The translations under genes were made by a program, and so were the position numbers. 42,503 nt of DNA from an uncultured Spirochaetales bacterium. Its GTDB lineage: Bacteria; Spirochaetota; Spirochaetia; Sphaerochaetales; Sphaerochaetaceae. Of the stretch, positions 17,041-25,114 are shown in pieces. The stretch covers positions 1-42,503 of the forward strand of contig CASEGX010000077.1 of the NCBI GenBank assembly GCA_949287505.1, given 5' to 3'. Position 1 is the first letter of the stretch. The number at the start of each line of letters is the position of its first letter. The notes beneath the pieces are model-generated. The model saw only the letters and a list, made by a program, of their open reading frames with translations. It was not told where the DNA came from and did no database searches.

Positions 17041-18354
17041 ATGAAGAAAACAATTCTGTTTGTTTTGATGCTCCTGCTTAGCGTAACCGTTTTGTTCGCT
17101 GGAGGAAACTCTGAAAGCGAGAGTGCCGACGATGGTGTTCTTGATGTGACCATCGATGAACCAATCACGATCGAATTCTGGCACAGCTTTTCAGGAACAC
17201 AGGTTCCTGTGATTGATGGGCTTGTTGAGGAATTCAACGAGACTGTCGGAAAGGAGAAAGGCATAACTGTCGTGGCTGTCGCACAGGGATCCGGTCCTCA
17301 GCTCTATTCCAAGGTCATTGGTGCCATTAAGGCTGGAAATGCTCCTGCTGTGACGACATCCAAGCCCCCTTATGTCCAGGATTTCATGATGGCTGACTAT
17401 GTTGTAGATCTGAAGCCATACATCGATGATCCGACAGTCGGAATGGATGATTATGATGATTTCTTCCGCGCATTCAGCCAGGAAGGTGAGGCATACTCCG
17501 TAGAGGGTATATACTCACTTCCTTTTGCAAAGAATTCCGATGTTCTCTATTACAATGCTGACTTCTTCGAGGAACATGGATTCGAGCCTCCTGTAACATG
17601 GGATGAACTGAGAGAGCTTGCAACAGAGATTCATGCGATCACTGGCAAGGGTGCTGTAGGATATGACAATCTCCAGTATCTCTTTGAGAACCTCACGGTG
17701 CAGAATGGCGGACAGTATACAGATAACCAGGGGAATCTCCTCTTTGCAGAAGGAGATGCTGCTCTCAAGGGTCTCAAGATGTATGCTGACAACGTCTGGA
17801 GCGGTGTTTTCAGAACAGCAGGAGAGGACTACTTCTTCTCTGGTCCGTTTGCAAGCGGCACCATCCAGATGTATATCGGAGGAACTGTAGAGAGTCAGTA
17901 TATCAACATGAAGGATCCTCAGTTCAGATGGAGTGCATCAGCTCTTCCTCAGGTTGATCCGGAGAATCCTAAGACGCTCTCATACGATCATGTCATCTGT
18001 GCTCTCAACCCGCAGGGTTCAGGAGATCAGAAGTATGCTGCATATGAGTTCATAAAGTTCATCACATCCACAGCTTCTTCCAAGACAATCTCCATGGATA
18101 CAGCATACATGGCTGTAAGACAGAGCGTTCTTGATGATGAGGAGTATAAGGCATTCCTCGACAACGGCGGAAATGATGCCCTCAAGGCTGCATACTCCCA
18201 GATTGATTCGCTGTATTCACAGCCTGTTTTCATCTCTGATACCTATACATCAACCACGGTTGATACAGAGATCACTTCGATGATGAAGAGGGTTCTGGAT
18301 GATCATCAGAGTCCTGAGGAAGGAATCGAGTCTGTCGTTCAGGCACTCAGATAA
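17041..18354 (+). CDS. ABC importer binding protein (UgpB-like, family 1)
   Basis: Periplasmic ligand-binding subunit, 437 residues, with a signal peptide (MKKTILFVLMLLLSVTVLFA, then GGNSESES) and no lipobox cysteine. The mature start ITIEFWHSFSG and the region AIKAGNAPAV resemble UgpB, the glycerol-3-phosphate/glycerophosphodiester binding protein, more than maltose-type proteins. UgpB-like proteins also include many sugar binders, so the ligand is not proven. The neighbours (phosphatases and phosphodiesterases) make a phosphate-ester ligand attractive. A strong hairpin follows its stop. Confidence 0.88.
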   Translation: MKKTILFVLMLLLSVTVLFAGGNSESESADDGVLDVTIDEPITIEFWHSFSGTQVPVIDGLVEEFNETVGKEKGITVVAVAQGSGPQLYSKVIGAIKAGNAPAVTTSKPPYVQDFMMADYVVDLKPYIDDPTVGMDDYDDFFRAFSQEGEAYSVEGIYSLPFAKNSDVLYYNADFFEEHGFEPPVTWDELRELATEIHAITGKGAVGYDNLQYLFENLTVQNGGQYTDNQGNLLFAEGDAALKGLKMYADNVWSGVFRTAGEDYFFSGPFASGTIQMYIGGTVESQYINMKDPQFRWSASALPQVDPENPKTLSYDHVICALNPQGSGDQKYAAYEFIKFITSTASSKTISMDTAYMAVRQSVLDDEEYKAFLDNGGNDALKAAYSQIDSLYSQPVFISDTYTSTTVDTEITSMMKRVLDDHQSPEEGIESVVQALR

Positions 18355-18365
18355 TTGCATTTTCC

Positions 18366-18388
18366 GTGCGGAGAGCTATTCTCCGCAC
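18366..18388 (+). ncRNA. intercistronic stem-loop after the second binding-protein gene
   Basis: GTGCGGAGA and TCTCCGCAC form a perfect 9-bp stem with the loop GCTAT, 12 bases after the binding-protein stop and 18 before the next start. No T-run follows, so mRNA 3'-end protection or partial attenuation is more likely than termination. Confidence 0.7.
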
Positions 18389-18405
18389 ATCTATACAGGA
18401 AAGCT

Positions 18406-18960
18406 ATGGATGTATTCAAAGAGAAGAGCCTGAACGGCTATCCGCTGGATGTTCTTATAAGTGCTCTTCAGAAATCAATAAGGCGTGGAGATGAGGATCT
18501 TGCCATAAGAGCTGCCGTGGAGCTGATGGCCACAAGCCGTGAGCTTGAGGAGTATGTATGGAAGAGGCTTCTTGTCATCTGTGCAGAAGATATAGGTAAA
18601 GGCAATTACATGTCTTCAGTAATCGTGAAGTCCCTTCATGATTCATCTCTTCTGCTTTCTGACAGGCAGGCAGAGTCCGACCGCAGGATTCTCCTGGTGC
18701 ATGCTGTCCGTTTTCTCTCATCTCAGGACAAGGACCGCAGCAGCGTGCTTCGTGCAAGCATTGCCAAGAGGGAGTGTCTCAGGAACGTGCCTATAGAATT
18801 CCCTGATTATGTCTATGATCTTCATACACTCCGAGGTCAGAGCATGGGCAGAGGGTATGAGCATTTTCTGCAGGAATCATCCAGAGTATCTCCTGATATC
18901 AACAAAGAAGAGGAAGAGGCCCTCAAGAAAAGGCTCCGGGCTCTTCTGGAGGAGGAATGA
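18406..18960 (+). CDS. free-standing RarA/MgsA C-terminal-domain protein
   Basis: Function unknown, 184 residues. The sequence aligns by eye with the C-terminal part of the RarA (MgsA) AAA+ recombination factor: LISALQKSIRRGDEDLAI, then WKRLLVICAEDIGKGN, and near the end LHTLRGQSMGRGYEHF. There is no AAA+ ATPase domain, Walker motif or signal peptide. The ATG at 18406 follows AGGAAA; the longer reading from 18355 runs through the hairpin and is rejected. It directly abuts the first phosphodiesterase. Why such a domain lies in a transport/phosphodiesterase gene string is unclear. Confidence 0.7.
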   Translation: MDVFKEKSLNGYPLDVLISALQKSIRRGDEDLAIRAAVELMATSRELEEYVWKRLLVICAEDIGKGNYMSSVIVKSLHDSSLLLSDRQAESDRRILLVHAVRFLSSQDKDRSSVLRASIAKRECLRNVPIEFPDYVYDLHTLRGQSMGRGYEHFLQESSRVSPDINKEEEEALKKRLRALLEEE

Positions 18961-20091
18961 TTGCCTCTTGCGGTTATCTCGATTGATGCAGCTTCCTGGG
19001 AGGACATGCAGCACCTTCCTGTCCGGGGACGCCATTCACTTGTAAGGAATGTAGTGGGAACTTTTCCCACTTTGACATATCCGTCCCATGCTACATTGCT
19101 TACAGGTTCGTTTTCTCATGGAATCCTTCACAATGAGAAGGAATGCTCCAAGGACTGGAATATAGATGCAGCTGCAATAAAAAGCAGGACGATCTTTGAT
19201 GCTGCGGCTGAGAAAGGTCTCTCCACAGCCTCCGTTTCATGGCCTGTAACCGTCAATGCGCCTGTGTCATATCTTTTTCCTGAGATATGGCCACCACGGC
19301 AAGCGGAGGAACAGATAAGATGCTATATGGACGTCATGAGTCCGGGCATGATCCCGTTCTTTGAGAAGTACAGGCACATTCTGAGGTCATTCAAAGGCCG
19401 TGACCTCGATTCATTCTCGACCATTGTCTTTTCAGATATACTCCGCAAGTGCCGTCCGGATCTTGCTTTTCTGCATCTTGCTGACATAGACTGCTGCAAG
19501 CATCAGGGATTAACTGATTACTCATTTATCGCAGACTGTCTTGAGAGAATCTATGCCGCGGCCGCCGGTTATGATATCATCCTCCTTTCCGATCACAGCC
19601 AGAGAAAAGCCAGGCTTAAGTTCTCTCTCCGCAAAGCCGTGAATGACAGCAGGCTTACATTTCAGGAAGGAGCATTCTTTTCATATGTGTATACCGATGG
19701 GATAGCCGATGGAGAAGCTTATGAGAAGCTCTGCATTGCAAGGGATTCTTATCCTGATTGCATTGGAGAGATCCTGAATAGTGAAGAGGTTTATGAGCGC
19801 TATCATGTGAAAGGCGGTTTCTCCTTTGTTGTCGAAGCAGGTGATGGTGTATACTTTACCCCTTCTTCAAATACGCTTTTCAGCAATGTTGATAAAGAAA
19901 GCTTTTCAATGGCAAGCCATGGCTATCTGCCGGAGAAGGGACCGCACGCATTCTTCCTCCTGGATTCTGAGAGGGCTTCAGGAAAGGAATTGGATAGTGC
20001 GGCTATGGTGGATATAGCTCCGACTATCGCTGCTCTGGCCGGTTTTGACCTTGAATGCGATGGAAAGGTTCTGGAGGATCTTTATGAATAA
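18961..20091 (+). CDS. NPP-type phosphodiesterase/nucleotide pyrophosphatase (alkaline phosphatase superfamily), copy 1
   Basis: Predicted metal-dependent hydrolase of phosphodiester or pyrophosphate bonds, 376 residues, the shortest and most diverged of three tandem copies. Likely metal and catalytic residues are D9 (ISIDA), nucleophile T39 in TLTYPSHAT, N58, D177 and H181, D211-H212 and H320 (MASHGY). The usual DHG reads DHS here, and the active-site C-terminal half is more altered than in its neighbours. There is no signal peptide, so it is cytoplasmic. The start is TTG at 18961 after GGAGGAGG, directly next to the previous stop. It overlaps copy 2 by 8 bases. Confidence 0.85.
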   Translation: MPLAVISIDAASWEDMQHLPVRGRHSLVRNVVGTFPTLTYPSHATLLTGSFSHGILHNEKECSKDWNIDAAAIKSRTIFDAAAEKGLSTASVSWPVTVNAPVSYLFPEIWPPRQAEEQIRCYMDVMSPGMIPFFEKYRHILRSFKGRDLDSFSTIVFSDILRKCRPDLAFLHLADIDCCKHQGLTDYSFIADCLERIYAAAAGYDIILLSDHSQRKARLKFSLRKAVNDSRLTFQEGAFFSYVYTDGIADGEAYEKLCIARDSYPDCIGEILNSEEVYERYHVKGGFSFVVEAGDGVYFTPSSNTLFSNVDKESFSMASHGYLPEKGPHAFFLLDSERASGKELDSAAMVDIAPTIAALAGFDLECDGKVLEDLYE

Positions 20092-21349
20092 GGCAATAGT
20101 CATCTCCGTGGATGCGATGATCACACGAGATCTCAGCGTCCTCAAGAATATGAAGGAGCTGAAGGAGTTCTTCTCCAGATGCGCACAGGTTAATGAAGTG
20201 ATGCCTGTTTTCCCGTCACTGACATATCCTTGTCACGTGACAATGCTTACAGGATGCTATCCTGACCGTCATGGTATAGTGAACAACGAGCTTTTCATGC
20301 CCGGCGTGAAGAATGCTCCGTGGTACTGGTATACCACGTACCATAAGGAGAGGACATTATTCAAAGAAGCAAAGGATGCGGGGCTTGTCACGGCACTGGT
20401 TGCATGGCCTTCTTCCGGCTGCTGTCCGGATATAGATCATCGTATATCGAAGATATTCGCGCTCGGTGATGAGGATGAGGTGAACAGCCGCTCAGTGAAG
20501 GAGATATACAGCCGTCACAAGCATCTTCTGGAAGGATTCAGGACGCTTGAGCTTGATGACTTCGCGGAAGCCTGCACTGTGGATATCATAAGGGAATTCT
20601 CCCCGGATCTTCTCCTCACATACTTTCTGGAAATTGACAGTGTCCGCCATAAAAAAGGCGTTGATACATCACTCCATGTAGAATCCCTTGAACGAGTCGG
20701 CAGAAGGATTGCTCATATTTACGAAGAGGTGAAGAGAAGCGGATACCTTGATGATACGACATTCTTCCTTACCGCAGATCATGGACAGATAGACACTCGC
20801 TATACTTTCAATATCAATCAGGCCCTGATGGAGAAAGGCTATATAACGGCAGGTGAGGATGGCTCTATTCTTTCATGGCGCATAATCGCGCACTCATCTG
20901 CGTTCACGGCTCAGATCTACACGAAGGATATAAGCCATACGGAGGCTAAGAACGTCCTCAGGGAAATCGGCAGAGAGCATCCGGGGACAGTCGAGAGGAT
21001 ACTTAACCGCTATGAGTGTGAATCTCTTTATCATACAACGGGAGATTTCACATTCATGATCGAAGGTTCTGAGGGTGTTTCATTCGGAAAGGATGTGAAT
21101 GTCCCTCTTGTTGTGGAACCGGGAAATGGTGATTACAAGACAGCAAAGGCGACTCATGGGCATTCTCCGGAAAGGGGAGAGAAGCCGCCGTTTGTCATTA
21201 CTGGGAAAATGGCCCGCGATTCAGCTGTGATTGAGGAGGCGAGCCTTGTTGATGAAGCACCGACGATTCTCGCATCGCTTGGAATCGCGATGGACCGTGC
21301 TGATGGACATGTATTGTCCAGATTGCTTGAGGAGGGTGAAGATGAGTGA
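20084..21349 (+). CDS. NPP-type phosphodiesterase/nucleotide pyrophosphatase, copy 2
   Basis: Predicted cytoplasmic phosphodiesterase, 421 residues. It begins MNKAIVISVDAMI with no signal peptide. All expected residues are visible: D10, nucleophile T47 (LTYPCHVT), N67/N68, D185 and H189 (EIDSVRHKKG), D232-H233 (ADHGQID) and H358 (THGHSPERGE). The ATG at 20084 follows GGAGG; the frame extends upstream into copy 1 but the homology starts here. Pairwise similarity to copy 3 is clearly stronger than to copy 1. The substrate is unknown. Confidence 0.88.
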   Translation: MNKAIVISVDAMITRDLSVLKNMKELKEFFSRCAQVNEVMPVFPSLTYPCHVTMLTGCYPDRHGIVNNELFMPGVKNAPWYWYTTYHKERTLFKEAKDAGLVTALVAWPSSGCCPDIDHRISKIFALGDEDEVNSRSVKEIYSRHKHLLEGFRTLELDDFAEACTVDIIREFSPDLLLTYFLEIDSVRHKKGVDTSLHVESLERVGRRIAHIYEEVKRSGYLDDTTFFLTADHGQIDTRYTFNINQALMEKGYITAGEDGSILSWRIIAHSSAFTAQIYTKDISHTEAKNVLREIGREHPGTVERILNRYECESLYHTTGDFTFMIEGSEGVSFGKDVNVPLVVEPGNGDYKTAKATHGHSPERGEKPPFVITGKMARDSAVIEEASLVDEAPTILASLGIAMDRADGHVLSRLLEEGEDE

Positions 21350-22616
21350 TCATGTGATAGTGATATCTGTGGATGCAATGATAAACAGCGATATCGCAGA
21401 GTTCAGAAAGAGACGCAATATGTCTCAGCTCTTGAAAAGAGCCTCGATTGCCGAGGAGATGCTTGCGATCTATCCGACATATACGTATCCATGCCATACG
21501 ACAATAATGACAGGATGCTATCCTGACAAGCATGGGATTTACCATAATGATGTCTTCGATCCGCATTCCGATTATGATAAATGGTTCTGGTATGCAAAGG
21601 ATATCAAGTGTAAAACCCTCATTGATGCCGCGCATGAGGCTGGTCTTGTCACAGGTTGTGTGACATTTCCTGTCCAGGGGGCTTCAAAAGCGGATTACCT
21701 TATAGCGGAGATATGGGCGCCGAATAAGGATGATGATCCTACCGAGGTGTTCAGAGGAGCTGATTCTGAGAAGGCCGGACACATCTTCGAGAAGAACAAG
21801 CACCTTCTCAACTGGATGAAAACTCCGGAATTCGATTATTTCGCCTCTGCCTGTGCCTGCGATATCATCAGGGAAGCAAAGCCGGATCTTCTCTTCGTTC
21901 ATTTCTCTTACCTCGATCATCAGCGTCACAGGTGCGGAGTCTCGACCGATAAGGTCCTGCATGCCATCGATTTCATCGACGACAGAATTGGTGAGATAAT
22001 GGAAGCCCTGAAGGAAGCAGGTATTGAAGAGAATACGGACTTTGTCATCCTGGGCGATCATGGACACATGGATGTGCATGCGGTTTTCAATATCAACAAG
22101 CTGCTTGCAGAGAGGGGATACATAACCGTCAGTGATAACGGAAAGGTCCTTGACTACCGCATCATGGTTCACAGCACCTCGTTCTCCGGTCATGTATATT
22201 TGAACGGCGTGAGCGTGAAGGAAGCCCGATACGTTCTCGAGAGCCTGATGGAGGAGTATCCTGAGTATATCGAGAGAGTCATGACAAAGGCAGATGTCAA
22301 GGAGATATACCATCTTGATGGTCCGTTCTCTCTTGTTCTTGAGGCCCAGCGTCATGTGGTATTCGGTGCTGGCCTTACCGGGGATCTTGTAGAGAAGCCG
22401 GAACCGGGGAATTACAAATTCTCCATTTCCTCGCATGGCTATGCTCCTGAGAAGAGCTTTTCGCCACCTTTCATCATCTCAGGCCCTGCTGCATCTTGCT
22501 CGGTCATCGGGGAAGCGCGTCTTGTCGATGAGGCACCGACCATTGCCGCTCTTGCAGGATTCTCAATGCCTGATGGAATAGATGGCCGTGTTCTCACGGA
22601 GCTGATCCGAAGCTGA
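21342..22616 (+). CDS. NPP-type phosphodiesterase/nucleotide pyrophosphatase, copy 3
   Basis: Third tandem member, 424 residues, starting MSDHVIVISVDAMI and lacking a signal peptide. Likely catalytic and metal residues are D11, T48 (YTYPCHTT), N69, D192 and H196 (YLDHQRHRCG), D239-H240 (GDHGHMD) and H365 (SSHGYAPEKS). The ATG at 21342 overlaps the copy 2 stop by 8 bases and is preceded by GAGGAGGG; the long upstream reading from 21231 is rejected. It is the last gene of the string. The next gene, rnfC, has its own promoter. Confidence 0.88.
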   Translation: MSDHVIVISVDAMINSDIAEFRKRRNMSQLLKRASIAEEMLAIYPTYTYPCHTTIMTGCYPDKHGIYHNDVFDPHSDYDKWFWYAKDIKCKTLIDAAHEAGLVTGCVTFPVQGASKADYLIAEIWAPNKDDDPTEVFRGADSEKAGHIFEKNKHLLNWMKTPEFDYFASACACDIIREAKPDLLFVHFSYLDHQRHRCGVSTDKVLHAIDFIDDRIGEIMEALKEAGIEENTDFVILGDHGHMDVHAVFNINKLLAERGYITVSDNGKVLDYRIMVHSTSFSGHVYLNGVSVKEARYVLESLMEEYPEYIERVMTKADVKEIYHLDGPFSLVLEAQRHVVFGAGLTGDLVEKPEPGNYKFSISSHGYAPEKSFSPPFIISGPAASCSVIGEARLVDEAPTIAALAGFSMPDGIDGRVLTELIRS

Positions 22617-22629
22617 GCGCATAAATTGA

Positions 22630-22650
22630 CGATAAATCTTTATCGATAAA
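22630..22650. repeat. nested AT-rich palindromes upstream of the rnf operon
   Basis: CGATAAATCTTTATCG (22630-22645) is a perfect inverted repeat and overlaps a second perfect palindrome TTTATCGATAAA (22639-22650). The arm CGATAAA therefore occurs three times with alternating orientation. It lies about 45 bases upstream of the rnf -35 box, as an operator might. It lacks a T-run, so it is a poor terminator for the phosphodiesterase string. Confidence 0.5.
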
Positions 22651-22692
22651 AAATTTGTATCTTTTCTTTGCATATTTTCGACTTTTTTGCGG

Positions 22693-22721
22693 TTGAGATA
22701 TGGGTCTCGGAGAGATACAAT
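22693..22721 (+). promoter_or_regulatory. sigma70-type promoter of rnfCDGEAB
   Basis: TTGAGA (22693-22698) and TACAAT (22716-22721) are spaced by 17 bases. The predicted start near 22728 leaves a short leader carrying AAGGAGAG at 22738-22745 before the rnfC ATG. Confidence 0.65.
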
Positions 22722-22751
22722 CAGCAATGTTACTATTAAGGAGAGTCTTGC

Positions 22752-24059
22752 ATGAAGCTTGCCACTTTCAGACGCGGTGGTGTGCATCCTGATGACAGAA
22801 AAGAGCTTTCCCGGGATAAGGCGATTGAAACCCTGCCTTTCCCAGAAGAGCTTGTTGTCTCTATGTCTGAGCATCTAGGCGCACCAGCTGTGCTGACCAA
22901 GAAGAAAGGCGATACAGTGACAAGGGGAGAGGTCATTGGAGCCGCTAACGGATATATATCGGCACCGGTACACAGCCCTGCCGATGGTGTCATAACTGAA
23001 ATAAGAAAAGTCAGGGTACAGTCCGGAGCTGTCTCGGATGCTGCTGTGATCAAATGCAACCCTGAGCAGTCGGACCCATGGACTGAAAAGCACGAGTGGA
23101 AGAACGAGAGTCCGGAGAATCTTCTCTCTCTTGTCCGCGATATGGGCATTGTCGGTATGGGTGGAGCCGCCTTCCCAACAGCTGTTAAGCTCACGATTCC
23201 GATGGGGAAGGACGTCGATACGCTCATTATAAATGGCGTTGAATGCGAGCCTTATCTTACTGCTGATTACCGCCTGATGATCGAAAGGACAGAAGAGGTG
23301 CTTGAAGGCATAATGATCGCTGCCCGTATTGTCAATCCAAAGAGCATTGTGATCGGGATAGAGGCGAACAAGGCGGATGCAGCAGCCATATTCGAAGAGA
23401 AAATCCGGGAAAAAGGTTATTCTGCAACTGTCATGATGCTGAAGACCAAGTATCCGCAGGGCGATGAGAAGCAGCTGATCAAAGCTGTGATGAACCGTGA
23501 AGTCCCTTCAGGAAAGCTTCCGCTGGATGTAGGTGCAGTGGTCTGCAACCTTGGTTCATGCTATGCTATCTATGAGGCTGTTGTTTATCATAAACCGCTT
23601 ATTGAGAGAGTCATAACGGTATCCGGAGAATCCGTGAACAATCCGAAGAACATCAAGGCTCCTGTCGGTACCAGGTTCTCAGACCTCATTGCATATTGCG
23701 GTGGAGAGAAGGACGATGCCGTCTCTGCTGTAGCTGGAGGTCCGATGATGGGTTTCGCCATCTATGATGAGGATACTCCTATGGTTAAGGGGTCCGGGGG
23801 CCTTCTTATCCTCCCGAAGATGATTGATGACTTCTCAGCTCCTTGTGTCCTCTGCGGAAAGTGCGTCCAGCATTGTCCGATGGGGCTTCAGCCGAACAAG
23901 ATGTTCAGGAATATCAAATACGGAAACTATCAGGCTGCTATGGATCTGGGACTTATGGACTGCAAGGAATGCGGATGCTGTGCATACACATGTCCATCGC
24001 ACCTTCCTCTTGTGCAGGGATTCAAGCTTGGTAAGAAGATGGGGAGGAAGAAGAAATGA
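22752..24059 (+). CDS. rnfC: Rnf complex subunit RnfC
   Basis: Peripheral Fe-S/flavin subunit of the membrane-bound ferredoxin:NAD+ oxidoreductase, the NADH-side entry point. The 435-residue product shows the RnfC N terminus (FRRGGVHPDDRKE), the NADH/FMN-binding region GIVGMGGAAFPTAVKL and INGVECEPYLTADYR. Two 4Fe-4S clusters are near the C terminus (CVLCGKCVQHCP and CKECGCCAYTCP). It is of the short type, without the long repetitive tail of some proteobacterial RnfC. It overlaps rnfD by ATGA. Confidence 0.96.
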   Translation: MKLATFRRGGVHPDDRKELSRDKAIETLPFPEELVVSMSEHLGAPAVLTKKKGDTVTRGEVIGAANGYISAPVHSPADGVITEIRKVRVQSGAVSDAAVIKCNPEQSDPWTEKHEWKNESPENLLSLVRDMGIVGMGGAAFPTAVKLTIPMGKDVDTLIINGVECEPYLTADYRLMIERTEEVLEGIMIAARIVNPKSIVIGIEANKADAAAIFEEKIREKGYSATVMMLKTKYPQGDEKQLIKAVMNREVPSGKLPLDVGAVVCNLGSCYAIYEAVVYHKPLIERVITVSGESVNNPKNIKAPVGTRFSDLIAYCGGEKDDAVSAVAGGPMMGFAIYDEDTPMVKGSGGLLILPKMIDDFSAPCVLCGKCVQHCPMGLQPNKMFRNIKYGNYQAAMDLGLMDCKECGCCAYTCPSHLPLVQGFKLGKKMGRKKK

Positions 24060-25114
24060 AAACCGTACGTACTAGCCCTCATATCCATGGCGCGCTGAGA
24101 ACGGACAAGGCGATGCTCTTTGTTATAATAGCGCTTCTTCCTTCCGCTCTCTGGGGTGTCTGGGCATTCGGTCTGAGGGCTCTTCTTGTTCTCCTTGTAT
24201 CCGTTGCCTCAGCGCTCCTTGCCGAGTATCTTCTTGGCCTTGTCTCAAAGGAATTCACGCTGAAAGACTTTTCTGCAGCTGTCACAGGTCTGCTTGTTGG
24301 AATGAACATGCCGCCATCTGTGCCTCTGTATATTCCTGTCATAGCCTCTGTCTTCGCCATCGCTGTCGTGAAGTGGACGTTTGGAGGTCTTGGCTGCAAC
24401 TGGATGAATCCAGCTCTTGCGGGGAGAGTGTTTGTCTTCTTCTCTTTCACATCAGAGATGAGCGCATTCTCCCTTCCTCGCTGGATGGCACTCGATGCGC
24501 TCTCCTCTGCAACGCCGCTTTCTGCCATGAAGACAGCTGTGACTGCAGGCGCCGCGGGAAGAAGCACGGAGCTTCTTTCAGCAACGATTCCTTCCACGGA
24601 TCTGGCACTATCCATTGCTGATAAGCTTGGCATTTCCCCGTACGCCGTTGATGCATTCCTTGGAAATGTCGGAGGCTGTATCGGAGAGGTGTCTGCACTG
24701 CTTCTTCTTGTCGGCGGGATCTTTCTGATTGCGACTGGAATCATCACATGGCGCATTCCTGTTGTCTACATCCTTTCATTTGCCGTCCTTTCATGGGTTT
24801 TCGGCGGCCTTCCATATGGTCTCGGTGCTTTCCATGGCGAGATACTTGTACCTGTCTTCTCAGGAGGCCTGATGCTTGGCGCATTCTTCATGGCGACTGA
24901 CTGGGTTACTACGCCAACAACGCCAAAGGGAGAGATCATCTTCGCCCTCGGATGCGGGTTCTTCACATTCCTCATCAGATACTTCGGATCCCTTCCTGAA
25001 GGTGTGTCGCTTGCGATTATCATGATGAACATCATCACGCCGACGATTGACCGGTTCGTGAAGGTCAAGCCATTCGGATATGTGAAGAAGAAGGAAAAGG
25101 AGGTGAAGGCATGA
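24056..25114 (+). CDS. rnfD: Rnf complex subunit RnfD
   Basis: Integral membrane flavin-carrying subunit, 352 residues with many hydrophobic segments. The covalent FMN site is probably T153 in LDALSSATPL, matching the D-x-x-S-x-A-T pattern used by ApbE. Other conserved stretches are FGGLGCNWMNPALAGR and the C-terminal MATDWVTTPTTPKGE. It has ATGA overlaps with rnfC and rnfG. Confidence 0.95.
   Translation: MKTVRTSPHIHGALRTDKAMLFVIIALLPSALWGVWAFGLRALLVLLVSVASALLAEYLLGLVSKEFTLKDFSAAVTGLLVGMNMPPSVPLYIPVIASVFAIAVVKWTFGGLGCNWMNPALAGRVFVFFSFTSEMSAFSLPRWMALDALSSATPLSAMKTAVTAGAAGRSTELLSATIPSTDLALSIADKLGISPYAVDAFLGNVGGCIGEVSALLLLVGGIFLIATGIITWRIPVVYILSFAVLSWVFGGLPYGLGAFHGEILVPVFSGGLMLGAFFMATDWVTTPTTPKGEIIFALGCGFFTFLIRYFGSLPEGVSLAIIMMNIITPTIDRFVKVKPFGYVKKKEKEVKA

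Noticed and set aside
21684..22436. 250-residue antisense frame in phosphodiesterase copy 3
   Set aside because: Fully covered by an intact catalytic gene on the plus strand; no start context.
22630..22650. Rho-independent terminator after phosphodiesterase copy 3
   Set aside because: The stem is AT-rich and followed by A's rather than a T-run; an operator is more likely.
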